Assembly (NCBI RefSeq): GCF_001050195.2
Contig: NZ_DF967965.1
Span: forward strand, 2,999,276 to 3,063,275
Direction: 5' to 3'
DNA: 64,000 nucleotides
Source of the DNA: Anaerolinea thermolimosa
Lineage (GTDB): Bacteria; Chloroflexota; Anaerolineae; Anaerolineales; Anaerolineaceae
Position 1 is the stretch's first letter. Every line of letters begins with the position of its first letter. Of the stretch, positions 56,890-64,000 are shown in pieces. The notes beneath the pieces were generated by a model. That model did no database searches. It was given only the letters and a program-made list of their open reading frames with translations, and had not been told where the DNA came from. The position numbers and the translations under genes are program-made.

Positions 56890-57177
56890 TTACGGAGTGG
56901 CGGCTGGCTCTTCACCGGGCTTTCCTTGCTCATTGCCGTCACTGGCGAGTAAACGGCGCAACTCCTCAAAAGTTTCCGGCTCAGGCGAATGGGCCAGGTG
57001 TTCCTGCAATTTGCGCTGTTCCTCGATAGCCTGGGCTACTTCCTGCCTGAGAATGGGAACCTCGCGGGGGGCAGTAATACCCACCTTGACCCGGTCCCCT
57101 TCGATCGCCAGAATGGTGACCACAATCGAATCGCCGATCGCAATACTCTCATCGACCCGCCGGGTTAATACTAACAT
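56890..57177 (-). CDS. csrA: Carbon storage regulator CsrA, with a C-terminal extension
   Basis: From the ATG at 57177 (TGGAGG at good spacing) the protein has 95 residues. It starts MLVLTRRVDESIAIGDSIVV and continues through VGITAPREVPILRQEV, containing the RNA-binding arginine in APREV. CsrA is usually 60-75 residues; here about 30 extra acidic and proline-rich residues follow (SPEPETFEELRRLLASDG). CsrA is a dimer binding GGA-containing hairpins. The flagellin leaders in this window have several such sites, so it probably blocks flagellin translation. The usual neighbour and antagonist fliW is not between flgL and csrA. Confidence 0.95.
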   Translation of the reverse strand: MLVLTRRVDESIAIGDSIVVTILAIEGDRVKVGITAPREVPILRQEVAQAIEEQRKLQEHLAHSPEPETFEELRRLLASDGNEQGKPGEEPAATP

Positions 57178-57247
57178 CGCAGCGCCTCCACCCAGAGCTA
57201 GATTCCACCTGAACCTCGCCGGCAGATGCAACCCTTACGGGCGGGAA

Positions 57248-58132
57248 TTATCGAAGATAATCAAATAACCCCATCGCCGAAATTGCCCGCTGGCTGACCT
57301 CCAACGCAGCCTGGTAGGCATTCTCACGCCCGCGCAGCTGCGAAATACCCTCGGCCAGGTTGAGATCTTCCTTCTTCGAAAGCAGGCTTTGCGTTTCGAT
57401 CTCGGTCTTGCTGAGATAATCGCTGGCCACCTGCACCTGCCTGAGACGCGCACCCACCGAGGTACGGTGCTGGTTCATTGTGGTCAATGCCGATTGTAAC
57501 CCATTCAACGCTGTGCGCAAAGTAGCAGGATCATTGGCCTGAAGTGCATCTCGCGCCTGCACCAGCGCCTCCAGGAAAGGCAAAAAAGCCTGATCCCCAA
57601 GCACATTAATCGGCACATTTTGAGCCGGGCTCAGACTGCGGAGCATGACCCCCCCATCTCCCTGATAAACCACCGTACTGCTGGCGGGCATGCTGAAGGG
57701 CGGGCTCTGAACCTTAAAGCCGCCGAACAGGAATTGCCCGTTATGCGTGCTGTTGGCCGTATCCATCGCATGAGCCAGAATTCCATCAACTTCGGTTGCC
57801 AGCGATGTCGCCCGTTCTCCTGCACCAAGTGTATCGTTCAGGCCACGGGTCACCAGGGTAACCGCGCGGGTGGCCAGGTCTTCCATTTGTTGAAAGGCAG
57901 ATTCGGTAGCCGTCAGCCAGTCATTCGCCTGCTGGGTAGAAGTCTTAAAGGCCTCCAGGGTGCGCAGGCCAGAGCGCAGGCTGAGGCTGTGAGACGCCCC
58001 CACAGGGTCTTCTGAAGGAGCGCTAAACTGTTTTCCTGAGGCAATCCGTTCCTGCATCCGTGCAATTTGCTCCATGTTCTCAGAAAGGTGCCTGACGGCA
58101 TGATCAGACATCATTTTGTTGGTAATGCGCAT
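57248..58132 (-). CDS. flgL: Flagellar hook-associated protein 3 (FlgL)
   Basis: The 294-residue protein has a flagellin-like N-terminus (MRITNKMMSDHAVRHLSENM, then RIASGKQFSAPSEDPVGASH) and C-terminal helices (RTSVGARLRQVQVASDYLSK, ending RGRENAYQAALEVSQRAI). The middle contains FLFGGFKVQSPPF, which is typical of FlgL. It forms the hook-filament junction with FlgK. GGGAGG precedes the start. It is directly upstream of csrA and downstream of flgK, the usual order except for the missing fliW. Confidence 0.94.
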   Translation of the reverse strand: MRITNKMMSDHAVRHLSENMEQIARMQERIASGKQFSAPSEDPVGASHSLSLRSGLRTLEAFKTSTQQANDWLTATESAFQQMEDLATRAVTLVTRGLNDTLGAGERATSLATEVDGILAHAMDTANSTHNGQFLFGGFKVQSPPFSMPASSTVVYQGDGGVMLRSLSPAQNVPINVLGDQAFLPFLEALVQARDALQANDPATLRTALNGLQSALTTMNQHRTSVGARLRQVQVASDYLSKTEIETQSLLSKKEDLNLAEGISQLRGRENAYQAALEVSQRAISAMGLFDYLR

Positions 58133-58148
58133 GCCTGCCTCCCTTCAC

Positions 58149-59552
58149 CTAACGCCCTACCAGTCCCATACCATTAATAATTTTGTCCAGCAGCTCATCA
58201 TAGGCTGTCATCACCCGTGCTGCCGCCTGATAAGCCCGCTGATATTTAATCAGCTCAGCCGCTTCTTCATCCAGCGAGACTCCCGCCACCGACTCGCGCT
58301 GATCACCAAGAGCCTTAAACACCAGCCCGTTATGGGTAGCGTTGGTTCCAGCCCGCTGAGTTTCCAGCCCAAGAGCCGTGACTTGCGCATTATAAAATTC
58401 CTGGAAGGTGGCCGTGCCGCCGTTCATGGTGCGCGTAAATTTCAGAGCAGCCAGCTGGCTGGCAATTTCGGCATTTCCGGGTTGGTCGGGTGCGCTGGCG
58501 CTGGCGATATCCTCGATCTGCAGGGTGGGGTTGAGCTGAATGGTTGCGGCATCACTCCCACTGAAGAAATCCAGCCCGGTTGCCCCATTTAAACCATAGC
58601 CGTTGCGATGCACCGCGTTGACCTGGGTGATCAATGCCGCCGCCAGGTCGTTCAGCCCCTTTATCTGATCAGGAATGACCTGATCCCGCACATAAAAAAG
58701 TCCTCGCAGTTCTCCGGTAGAAGGCGCAAACCCCTGCCCATCTTCCCAGACGATGCGGAACATTCTCTCCGGGCTGGCAGGGTCTACCTCAGCCTGTAAT
58801 TTGAGCGCTTTACGCCCGGTGACCAGCACATGTCCTCCGATTGAAACGATCATCTCCCCATTGGATTGGACATGCGCCACCGCCCCGCTCAATTCTGCCA
58901 GCCGATCAAGAAGCAAATCCCGCTTATCCAGCAGGTCATTGGGCTGTTCGTTGATCGAAAGGATGCGTGAAATTTCGCCATTCAGGCTGGCAATTTGTGA
59001 AGCCAGCGCATTGATCTCTTCCACACCGCCCTGAATGGCCAGATTCTGGTCAGCGCGCAGCTGGGCCATCTGCTGAGCCCGTTGATTAAAGGCCAGCGCC
59101 AGCGCACGCGATTGATCGAGCAGATTGGCGCGAAGGGCTGTATTGGTCGGGTCAGATGCCAGGTTCTGCCATCCTGCCCAGAAGGCATCAAGCCCGGGGA
59201 TCAACCCGGCATCACTGGTTTCGGCCAGAACTGTTTCAAGCTGGAGAAGAATATCGCGCCGGGTTTCCCAGTTCTTCGTCTCGGCCGCGGCTGCGCGGTA
59301 GCGCGTGTCAAAATATTCCAGATTGAACCGTTTGATTCGTTCAATCGTCACACCGGTGCCACGCTGTCCGGCTCCCAGGCCACTCTCATAACCAAACGCC
59401 GGGCTTGGAGTTGTGGTCGCCAGAATCGGTGCCTGCCGCCGGTACCCCGGGGTGTTGACATTCGCCACGTTATGTTCGATGATTTCGATGGCCTGTGAGT
59501 GCGCCAGAATGGCAGAAAGCGCCAGGTGAATTCCATTGGTCAGGGAAGGCAT
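58149..59552 (-). CDS. flgK: Flagellar hook-associated protein 1 (FlgK)
   Basis: The 467-residue protein has the FlgK N-terminus with ALSAILAHSQAIEIIEHNVA then NVNTPGYRRQAPIL. It has GLIPGLDAFWAGWQNLASDP and SNGEMIVSIGGHVLVTGRKA, and the C-terminal helix VSLDEEAAELIKYQRAYQAA. FlgK joins the hook to the filament. GAGGAGG precedes the start. It is followed after 16 bases by flgL. The chaperone gene flgN lies just upstream. The length is close to the 450-550 residues usual for the family. Confidence 0.94.
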   Translation of the reverse strand: MPSLTNGIHLALSAILAHSQAIEIIEHNVANVNTPGYRRQAPILATTTPSPAFGYESGLGAGQRGTGVTIERIKRFNLEYFDTRYRAAAAETKNWETRRDILLQLETVLAETSDAGLIPGLDAFWAGWQNLASDPTNTALRANLLDQSRALALAFNQRAQQMAQLRADQNLAIQGGVEEINALASQIASLNGEISRILSINEQPNDLLDKRDLLLDRLAELSGAVAHVQSNGEMIVSIGGHVLVTGRKALKLQAEVDPASPERMFRIVWEDGQGFAPSTGELRGLFYVRDQVIPDQIKGLNDLAAALITQVNAVHRNGYGLNGATGLDFFSGSDAATIQLNPTLQIEDIASASAPDQPGNAEIASQLAALKFTRTMNGGTATFQEFYNAQVTALGLETQRAGTNATHNGLVFKALGDQRESVAGVSLDEEAAELIKYQRAYQAAARVMTAYDELLDKIINGMGLVGR

Positions 59553-59564
59553 GCTCCAACCTCC

Positions 59565-60083
59565 TCAGGCACGAACCTCAATACCCCACCCGCCCGAATC
59601 TTTCAAGGCGGGGGCATTTCCCGGTGGGCGATAGTCCACCTCAGGCTGAACCGATCCGGCCAGAAACCACTGCGCCGCTTTCACCCAGTCCAATCGCACC
59701 AGGGCAAGGGCATGGTTGGCACTGTTGAGCTCTCGCGACTCACCTGCCAGCGTCGTGATCCCCTCCACCAGGCGTTCAATGCGCATGGCATGTTCTTTTG
59801 GAAGGTGAGGGAGCAAATCTTTCAGGGAATCAGCGTCGCACCCTGGCTGTAGGCCCAAAGAAATTTCCTGCACCAGATGCCGGCGATCATCCTCCAGAAT
59901 GCCCAGCTGATCAAGAAGCACCTCTTTCTCTTCCACCAGACGCATCAGAGAATCCTGCTGGTTGAGGATCGCTTCTCGTTCTTTATGGGTAACCTCGATA
60001 AGATTCTGTAATACGCGAAATTGCCTCACCAGCGTTTGTTCCAGTTCCATCACATTCGCAGAGAATGAATCGTGCTCGACCAT
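59565..60083 (-). CDS. flgN: Flagellar export chaperone FlgN
   Basis: The 172-residue protein is helical and charged, with LEQTLVRQFRVLQNLIEVTH, the FlgN-type pattern KEREAILNQQDSLMRLVEEK, and LLDQLGILEDDRRHLVQEIS. The C-terminal part has LVRLDWVKAAQWFLAG. FlgN binds FlgK and FlgL before export. FlgN proteins share little sequence, so the name rests mostly on the helical layout and the position between flgM and flgK. A start at 60050 (MELEQ) is also possible. Confidence 0.85.
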   Translation of the reverse strand: MVEHDSFSANVMELEQTLVRQFRVLQNLIEVTHKEREAILNQQDSLMRLVEEKEVLLDQLGILEDDRRHLVQEISLGLQPGCDADSLKDLLPHLPKEHAMRIERLVEGITTLAGESRELNSANHALALVRLDWVKAAQWFLAGSVQPEVDYRPPGNAPALKDSGGWGIEVRA

Positions 60084-60104
60084 GAGATTGACCGCTCCGT
60101 CCCT

Positions 60105-60407
60105 TTAGGATTTTACGAAATGCCTCGCCATCAACCGGCGGGCGATCTCTTCAACCTGCACCGTGTAATCACCGCTCTCCACCTGACGGCGAATTTCCTC
60201 CACCCGTTCCTGGCGTGCAGGCTCGCCGTTCTCCGCGGTTGCGCGCGCCCGGGCAAGCACCCGAGCCCTCTCCGATAGTTCTGCTCGATCGGCCTGCAGG
60301 TGGTGAAGCTCTACCTCCCTGTTCCCACCTTTGTGGTCAACCTGGCGAGCAGAGTCTGCCTGGTGGCTGGATGAAAGGGACGAAATACCATTGTTTTCAA
60401 TCTTCAT
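60105..60407 (-). CDS. flgM: Anti-sigma-28 factor FlgM
   Basis: The 100-residue protein is mostly charged and disordered at the N-terminus. The C-terminal sigma-binding part is RQERVEEIRRQVESGDYTVQ, then EEIARRLMARHF, the FlgM pattern. FlgM holds FliA inactive until the hook is finished and FlgM is exported. GAGGAG precedes the start. The fliA gene lies 2 kb upstream in the same run, so sigma and anti-sigma are made together. It would release transcription of both flagellin genes. Confidence 0.92.
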   Translation of the reverse strand: MKIENNGISSLSSSHQADSARQVDHKGGNREVELHHLQADRAELSERARVLARARATAENGEPARQERVEEIRRQVESGDYTVQVEEIARRLMARHFVKS

Positions 60408-60479
60408 TTTTCATTCTCCTCAGATACCGAGCAACGATGATTCTCTGTACTCTATTGATCGGCCATCTCACCGGAAACT

Positions 60480-61226
60480 TTAGCCCTTCCGCAAATTAAG
60501 TGCCAGTGCAATCATCTGATCTGTCTGTTGAAACGCCTGCACTGACATTTGAAAAGTACGTTGATCGGCCATCAACTGGGTCATCTCACGAGCCAGGTCT
60601 ACATTGGCCTGTTCCACCGCATGGGAATGAACAATCCCCACATTGGGCGATCCCGGAGCGCTCATTCGAGCCTGACCCGAAGCAGCCGTCTCAGCCCAGA
60701 GGTTGTTCCCTATTCCCTGCAACCCGCTTGGGTTGGTGAAGCGCGCCAGCTGAACATTGCCGGCCACCTGGCGAGTGCCATCCTGCAACACCACCTCCAC
60801 CGTCCCGTCTCCACGAATTGAGACGTCTGAGTAATTCTCAGGGATTTGCCCATTCCACACCAGCGGGAACCCCCCGGCACACACCAGCCTGCGATTCGCA
60901 TCCAGGCTAAACTGCCCGTCGCGGGTGTACGCCGTACGCCCATCCGGCAAACGCACGGCGAAGAATCCCTCCCCCTCAATGGCCCAGTCCAGCGGGTTGC
61001 CCGACTGCCGAATGCTCCCCTGCCCCGACAGCATCTGAGTTGAAGGCAAACGAATACCGCTCCGGTTGAGACTCTGGGTAAGCAGCTCCTGAAAGTTCGC
61101 CCGACTGGCCTTAAAACCGGCCGTATTCATATTGGCCAGATTGTTGCTGATCACATCCAGGTCAAGCAACCGGGTCAGCATATCCTGGCGGGAGATATTC
61201 AACGTATGATAGAGGGATGAACCCAT
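60480..61226 (-). CDS. flgG: Flagellar basal-body distal rod protein FlgG
   Basis: From the ATG at 61226 (GGAAGGAGAG upstream) the protein has 248 residues. It has LDLDVISNNLANMNTAGFKA and SRANFQELLTQSLN, the FlgG-type start. GNPLDWAIEGEGFFAVRLPD and TRDGQFSLDANRRLVCAGGF are typical. The C-terminal VEQANVDLAREMTQLMADQR is close to FlgG. FlgG forms the distal rod. It follows flgF by 17 bases. FlgF and FlgG are closely related, so the two names could be exchanged. Confidence 0.88.
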   Translation of the reverse strand: MGSSLYHTLNISRQDMLTRLLDLDVISNNLANMNTAGFKASRANFQELLTQSLNRSGIRLPSTQMLSGQGSIRQSGNPLDWAIEGEGFFAVRLPDGRTAYTRDGQFSLDANRRLVCAGGFPLVWNGQIPENYSDVSIRGDGTVEVVLQDGTRQVAGNVQLARFTNPSGLQGIGNNLWAETAASGQARMSAPGSPNVGIVHSHAVEQANVDLAREMTQLMADQRTFQMSVQAFQQTDQMIALALNLRKG

Positions 61227-61243
61227 CGGAACTCTCCTTCCTC

Positions 61244-62005
61244 TCAACCAATTCTTCCCAGCGAAGCAATGGCTTTGCCAAGCAATTCATCCTGGTTCTG
61301 CACCATCTTTTGAGCCGCTTCGTACGAACGAGCCACTTCCACCATTTCGGTCATCAGGCGGGTAGGGTTGGCATTGGACATTTCCAGCGCCCCCTGGGTT
61401 ACCTGAACCGTTCCCTGGGCGGTAGATTGGGCTGGCCCGGCAAACAGGTTTCCACCGGCACGGCTCAATTCCGCAGCCGGGTTCTGGAACCGCGAAAGCC
61501 CCAATTGTGCCACCACGGCTCCATTGACCGTGATCGTTCCATCGGGCCGCACATTGAAATCGCCCTCTGGCAATCGAATGGGTTGATTGCCCATGCTCAA
61601 CACCGGGTAGCCCTCAATCGTCACCAGGTTATTCTGTGCATCGCGCAAAAAACGCCCGTCACGGGTGTAACGCAACCCGTCAGGGGTTTGAACCCTGAAA
61701 AACCCATCTCCCTGAATGGCCAGATCGTAGAGGTTGCCGGTCATCATCAACCCGCCCTGGGCAAAATCGACAAATTCCGGGCCATACTGCGCGCCAAGGC
61801 CCAGCATGCCCACCGGCGCGGGCGCAGGGTCTCGTAGCAAATTACCGGGAGAATAATCCACCTCGGTGTGGGTAAAATCCTCAACCGTGGTGAGCACCTG
61901 TTTGAAGCCCGGGGTCTGCATGTTAGCGATATTATGGGCAAGAACATTCTGGCGCATCGCGTTTACAATCATCCCAGAAACCGCGGCATAAAACCCTTTA
62001 ATCAT
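61244..62005 (-). CDS. flgF: Flagellar basal-body rod protein FlgF
   Basis: The 253-residue protein starts MIKGFYAAVSGMIVNAMRQN and has VLAHNIANMQTPGFKQVLTT, the rod/hook signature. It has LYDLAIQGDGFFRVQTPDGL and TRDGRFLRDAQNNLVTIEGY, and the C-terminal MSNANPTRLMTEMVEVARSY. This fits FlgF, a proximal rod protein. AGGTGAAGG precedes the ATG. It lies directly upstream of flgG on the transcript and downstream of the HTH-like protein gene. Confidence 0.88.
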   Translation of the reverse strand: MIKGFYAAVSGMIVNAMRQNVLAHNIANMQTPGFKQVLTTVEDFTHTEVDYSPGNLLRDPAPAPVGMLGLGAQYGPEFVDFAQGGLMMTGNLYDLAIQGDGFFRVQTPDGLRYTRDGRFLRDAQNNLVTIEGYPVLSMGNQPIRLPEGDFNVRPDGTITVNGAVVAQLGLSRFQNPAAELSRAGGNLFAGPAQSTAQGTVQVTQGALEMSNANPTRLMTEMVEVARSYEAAQKMVQNQDELLGKAIASLGRIG

Positions 62006-62009
62006 CCCT

Positions 62010-62420
62010 TCACCTCACAGGTTGATTTTTCTGAGCGTTTAAAACCAGCCGAACTTCTTCACGGGTCAAACCGAACTGGCGGGCGATCTCAATATCCGAC
62101 ATTTCCGCCGCTGCCATCGCCACGATCATCCGGTTTCGTTCCCCCACCGAGGCGGCAGACATTCCCGGCTGAGATGGCTCAAGCGTGCGGTTTTGAGAAA
62201 TTTCCAGTAATTTTTTGAAATCGGGTTGGCCAAGAATGCCAGAGGCCGGTGGCGGAGCCGGGTTTACCTGCCGGGCTTTCTCCACCAGGGTACCCATCTC
62301 CTGTACAACCGGTGCAATACGGGCCGCTTTGGCCTCTTCACCCCGAGACAGAGCCGTCTCACGAACCAGCTGGAGAAGGTAGAGAGTATCTTCAAGGGAG
62401 ACACGTGGAATGCTACTCAT
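62010..62420 (-). CDS. HTH-containing protein of unknown function between fliA and flgF
   Basis: I do not recognise this family. The 136-residue protein has a helical N-terminal part (DTLYLLQLVRETALSRGEEA), a proline-containing linker, and a C-terminal helix-turn-helix-like end, EMSDIEIARQFGLTREEVRL. The HTH is of the kind used by small regulators or sigma-related proteins. Its start overlaps the end of fliA by 8 bases (ATGAGTAG), so its level should match that of FliA. It is a candidate new regulator of flagellar genes, but a structural role is equally possible. Confidence 0.7.
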   Translation of the reverse strand: MSSIPRVSLEDTLYLLQLVRETALSRGEEAKAARIAPVVQEMGTLVEKARQVNPAPPPASGILGQPDFKKLLEISQNRTLEPSQPGMSAASVGERNRMIVAMAAAEMSDIEIARQFGLTREEVRLVLNAQKNQPVR

Positions 62421-63168
62421 GGTTCACCATCGCCTTAAGGTTCAGAATGGCACGACTGTGCAGTTGACACACACGAGATTCGGAAATTCCCATCACCTGA
62501 CCAATCTCTTTGAAGGTCAGTTCATCATAGTAATACAATGAAAGAAGCAATTGCTCACGCTGAGGAAGCCTGCGAATGGCTTCAACCAGTTGTTCTCGCA
62601 GGGCCTCATCTTCAAACAGTGCCGAAGGATCCACCTGTTTCTGGTCGACCAGCCGCTCATGGTAAGAACCTTCTTCATCCTGGTCGTATTCAACCGATGC
62701 ATCCAGTGAAAGCATGACTACCGTCGAATCATACAGTCCCTGGGCCACATCGGTTGTGCTGAGGCCGAGGTAAGCGGCAATTTCTTCCTCAGTAGGCTCA
62801 CGTTGATACTCTGCCCACAGGTTTGAAACAGCTTTTTGAATCGCCCGCACCCGGCGGCGAGCCTCACGTGACATCCAATCTGATTGACGCAGATAATCCA
62901 GAATCTTTCCACGCGCTCGAAGGGCAGCATACGTACTGAACCGCGCCCCGTGCGCCGGATCGTAACGGTCAACCGCATCCATCACGCCAAGCAATCCCTG
63001 ATGAACCAGGTCTTCATACTCACTGCCAATCTCCTGAGAGATTCCCATCCGGCCCAGCATATAATGCACCAGCGGAGCCGTCTGAAGGATAAGCTGCTCG
63101 CGCGCCTCTGGTGAACGGGTGGTGAGAAATTGATCCAGAAGTTGGGCTGTGTCGACCTGTGTATCCAT
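62413..63168 (-). CDS. fliA: Flagellar sigma factor FliA (sigma-28)
   Basis: The 251-residue protein has sigma region 2 (APLVHYMLGRMGI, then DLVHQGLLGVMDAVDRYDPA and the -10-binding FSTYAALRARGKILDYLRQS). Region 3 (REPTEEEIAAYLG) and region 4 follow (LPQREQLLLSLYYYDELTFK, with ISESRVCQLHSRAILNL). This is the FliA/SigD type, which uses the TAAA/TCAAG-N-GCCGATAA promoter found upstream of both flagellin genes. FlgM, coded 2 kb downstream, is its inhibitor. The downstream HTH-protein start overlaps its end. Confidence 0.95.
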   Translation of the reverse strand: MDTQVDTAQLLDQFLTTRSPEAREQLILQTAPLVHYMLGRMGISQEIGSEYEDLVHQGLLGVMDAVDRYDPAHGARFSTYAALRARGKILDYLRQSDWMSREARRRVRAIQKAVSNLWAEYQREPTEEEIAAYLGLSTTDVAQGLYDSTVVMLSLDASVEYDQDEEGSYHERLVDQKQVDPSALFEDEALREQLVEAIRRLPQREQLLLSLYYYDELTFKEIGQVMGISESRVCQLHSRAILNLKAMVNHE

Positions 63169-63172
63169 CTAC

Positions 63173-63568
63173 CTAGGCTCCTGCGTTAACTCCCACAGAG
63201 TTATCCTCTCCTGACTTCGAGGGGGAATCCTGCTTTTCGTTCTGCTCTGCATACGCAGCCTGCAGCATCCCGTTGGACATTTGCCAGGCAAGCAACCAGA
63301 GCACCGCTCCCATCACCACGGTTGAAATGGCCACCCGCAGGAAAATATCCAGCAGGGTAGCCCCACCCCGAAATGAGAAGAACGCCACTGCCGCGTCCAC
63401 GCCGAGCAGAATTAGAAAAGAGAAAGAAAACACCAGTTCCAGGAGGAACGGCAGACTGCCCGCTTCATCATCCTTCTTTTGAGAGCGCACGGCCTTCGAT
63501 GGGGCTTTTCTTTCTTCCTGAATTGTTTCTACAGGTTGTTCATCTTTATTCTTCTTCATTGGTTCCAT
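63173..63568 (-). CDS. Small membrane protein after flhF, unknown function
   Basis: I do not recognise this family. The 131-residue protein has a lysine-rich N-terminus, two membrane segments (LLELVFSFSFLILLGVDAAV and IFLRVAISTVVMGAVLWLLA) and a charged tail. It starts within the end of flhF (ATG at 63568, or 63559 with an ATGA overlap) and ends five bases before fliA. In many bacteria the gene flhG (MinD-like) lies at this place; this protein is not similar to it. It could be a membrane anchor or regulator for FlhF, but that is speculation. Confidence 0.7.
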   Translation of the reverse strand: MEPMKKNKDEQPVETIQEERKAPSKAVRSQKKDDEAGSLPFLLELVFSFSFLILLGVDAAVAFFSFRGGATLLDIFLRVAISTVVMGAVLWLLAWQMSNGMLQAAYAEQNEKQDSPSKSGEDNSVGVNAGA

Positions 63569-64000
63569 CCTTTTCCAAACAGGGCTGCCACCAACCGCTG
63601 AGAAGTGGCCGCTTCTAACCCGGCAGAGGCGGCCTTTCCGAATGCGAAATAAGCCAGTGGAAGGTGACTCTTCCGCACAAAGTTATAGACTCCCCCGTAT
63701 GTGGAGGTTTCATCAAGTTTGGTCACGATGACCCCATCCAGCCCAAATACATTTAACGCACCCGACATGCAGAATAAATCTCCTTCTTTCATATTTGCCG
63801 GAACCACCAGGTAAAGGGCACGTTCAGGCAATTCGCTGAGGAAACTCCCCAGTTCCACAATCTCCTGTTCGCGGTACGGGTTATACCCGGGGGTGTCAAT
63901 CAGCACCAGGTCAACATCATCCAGCCCTGCCAGAGCCGTAGAAAGATCCTGAGGGGTATAGACCAGCCGCAGGGGCAGATCAAGCGCATCGGTATAGGCG
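63556..64000 (-). CDS. flhF: Flagellar biosynthesis GTPase FlhF, C-terminal part
   Basis: The visible 148 C-terminal residues have the SRP-GTPase G3 segment DLVLIDTPGYNPYREQEIVE, the G4 segment GVIVTKLDETSTYGGVYNFV and the G5-like LPLAYFAFGKAASAGLEAAT. The N-terminal part with G1 lies beyond the window. FlhF sets the place and number of flagella at the pole in many bacteria. It is the first gene of the visible late flagellar run. It is identified as FlhF rather than Ffh or FtsY by the short C-terminus and the flagellar context. Confidence 0.92.
   Translation of the reverse strand, partial: AYTDALDLPLRLVYTPQDLSTALAGLDDVDLVLIDTPGYNPYREQEIVELGSFLSELPERALYLVVPANMKEGDLFCMSGALNVFGLDGVIVTKLDETSTYGGVYNFVRKSHLPLAYFAFGKAASAGLEAATSQRLVAALFGKGWNQ

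Overview
The window looks like a chromosomal segment of a moderately GC-rich bacterium, most likely Chloroflexota, class Anaerolineae. That placement is an inference from the general look of the 16S gene and the gene content and has not been tested by alignment. About 40 kb (24.1-64.0 kb) is a flagellar and chemotaxis region, almost all on the minus strand. The P- and L-ring genes flgA, flgH and flgI are not seen, which fits a single-membrane envelope, but the region runs off the right edge, so absence here is weak evidence.

Left part (0-24 kb). A MATE transporter cut by the window edge and a phosphotransferase lie beyond a LacI-family regulator that has a perfect LacI-type operator in front of it. 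Next is a three-gene minus-strand operon resembling an unclassified restriction-modification or defence system: a SAM-binding methylase half, an Eco57I-like N6-adenine methylase, and a GIY-YIG (T5orf172-like) domain fused to an SF2 helicase. It lies just beyond a tRNA-Ser(CGA) gene whose 3' end is echoed in three ~71-bp tandem repeats. Then follow an MBL/beta-CASP RNase-RNase D pair, an OmpR-type two-component system, a four-helix membrane protein behind a doubly operator-flanked promoter, and a leaderless LuxR-TM-kelch protein. A complete rRNA operon (16S, tRNA-Ile, tRNA-Ala, 23S, 5S; minus strand) has tandem TTGACA-N16-TATAAT promoters and inverted-repeat processing stalks. A CBS-domain protein, an MFS transporter with its own LacI-type operator, and an hpt-like phosphoribosyltransferase close this part.

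Flagellar block 1 (24.1-43.3 kb, minus strand, so transcribed right to left). Flagellin 2, a glycosyltransferase, flagellin 1, fliD, flaG, fliS, then flgC-fliE-fliF-fliG-fliH-fliI-fliJ, a lytic transglycosylase, flgB, fliK, flgD, a TIGR02530-type gene, flgE, a ylqG-like gene and a fhlB-like gene. The two flagellin genes share an identical 151-bp untranslated leader full of GGA motifs (probable CsrA targets) and each has a sigma-28-type promoter. fliD is broken by a perfect 532-bp tandem duplication; removing one copy restores a single 570-residue frame.

Glycosylation block (43.4-47.3 kb): two large glycosyltransferase/TPR proteins between the flagellins and the chemotaxis genes, plausibly modifying flagellin.

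Chemotaxis and late flagellar block (47.8-64.0 kb, minus strand). flhF (cut by the edge), a small membrane protein where flhG might be expected, fliA, an HTH-like protein, flgF, flgG, flgM, flgN, flgK, flgL and csrA, then a strong terminator, then cheA, cheC, cheD, cheY, cheB, cheR, an HDOD protein, two tandem cheX genes, cheW and an HD-GYP phosphodiesterase. FliA/FlgM would time flagellin transcription and CsrA would gate its translation. The switch proteins fliM/fliN, stator genes, chemoreceptors and export gate (flhA, flhB, fliPQR) are not in this window.
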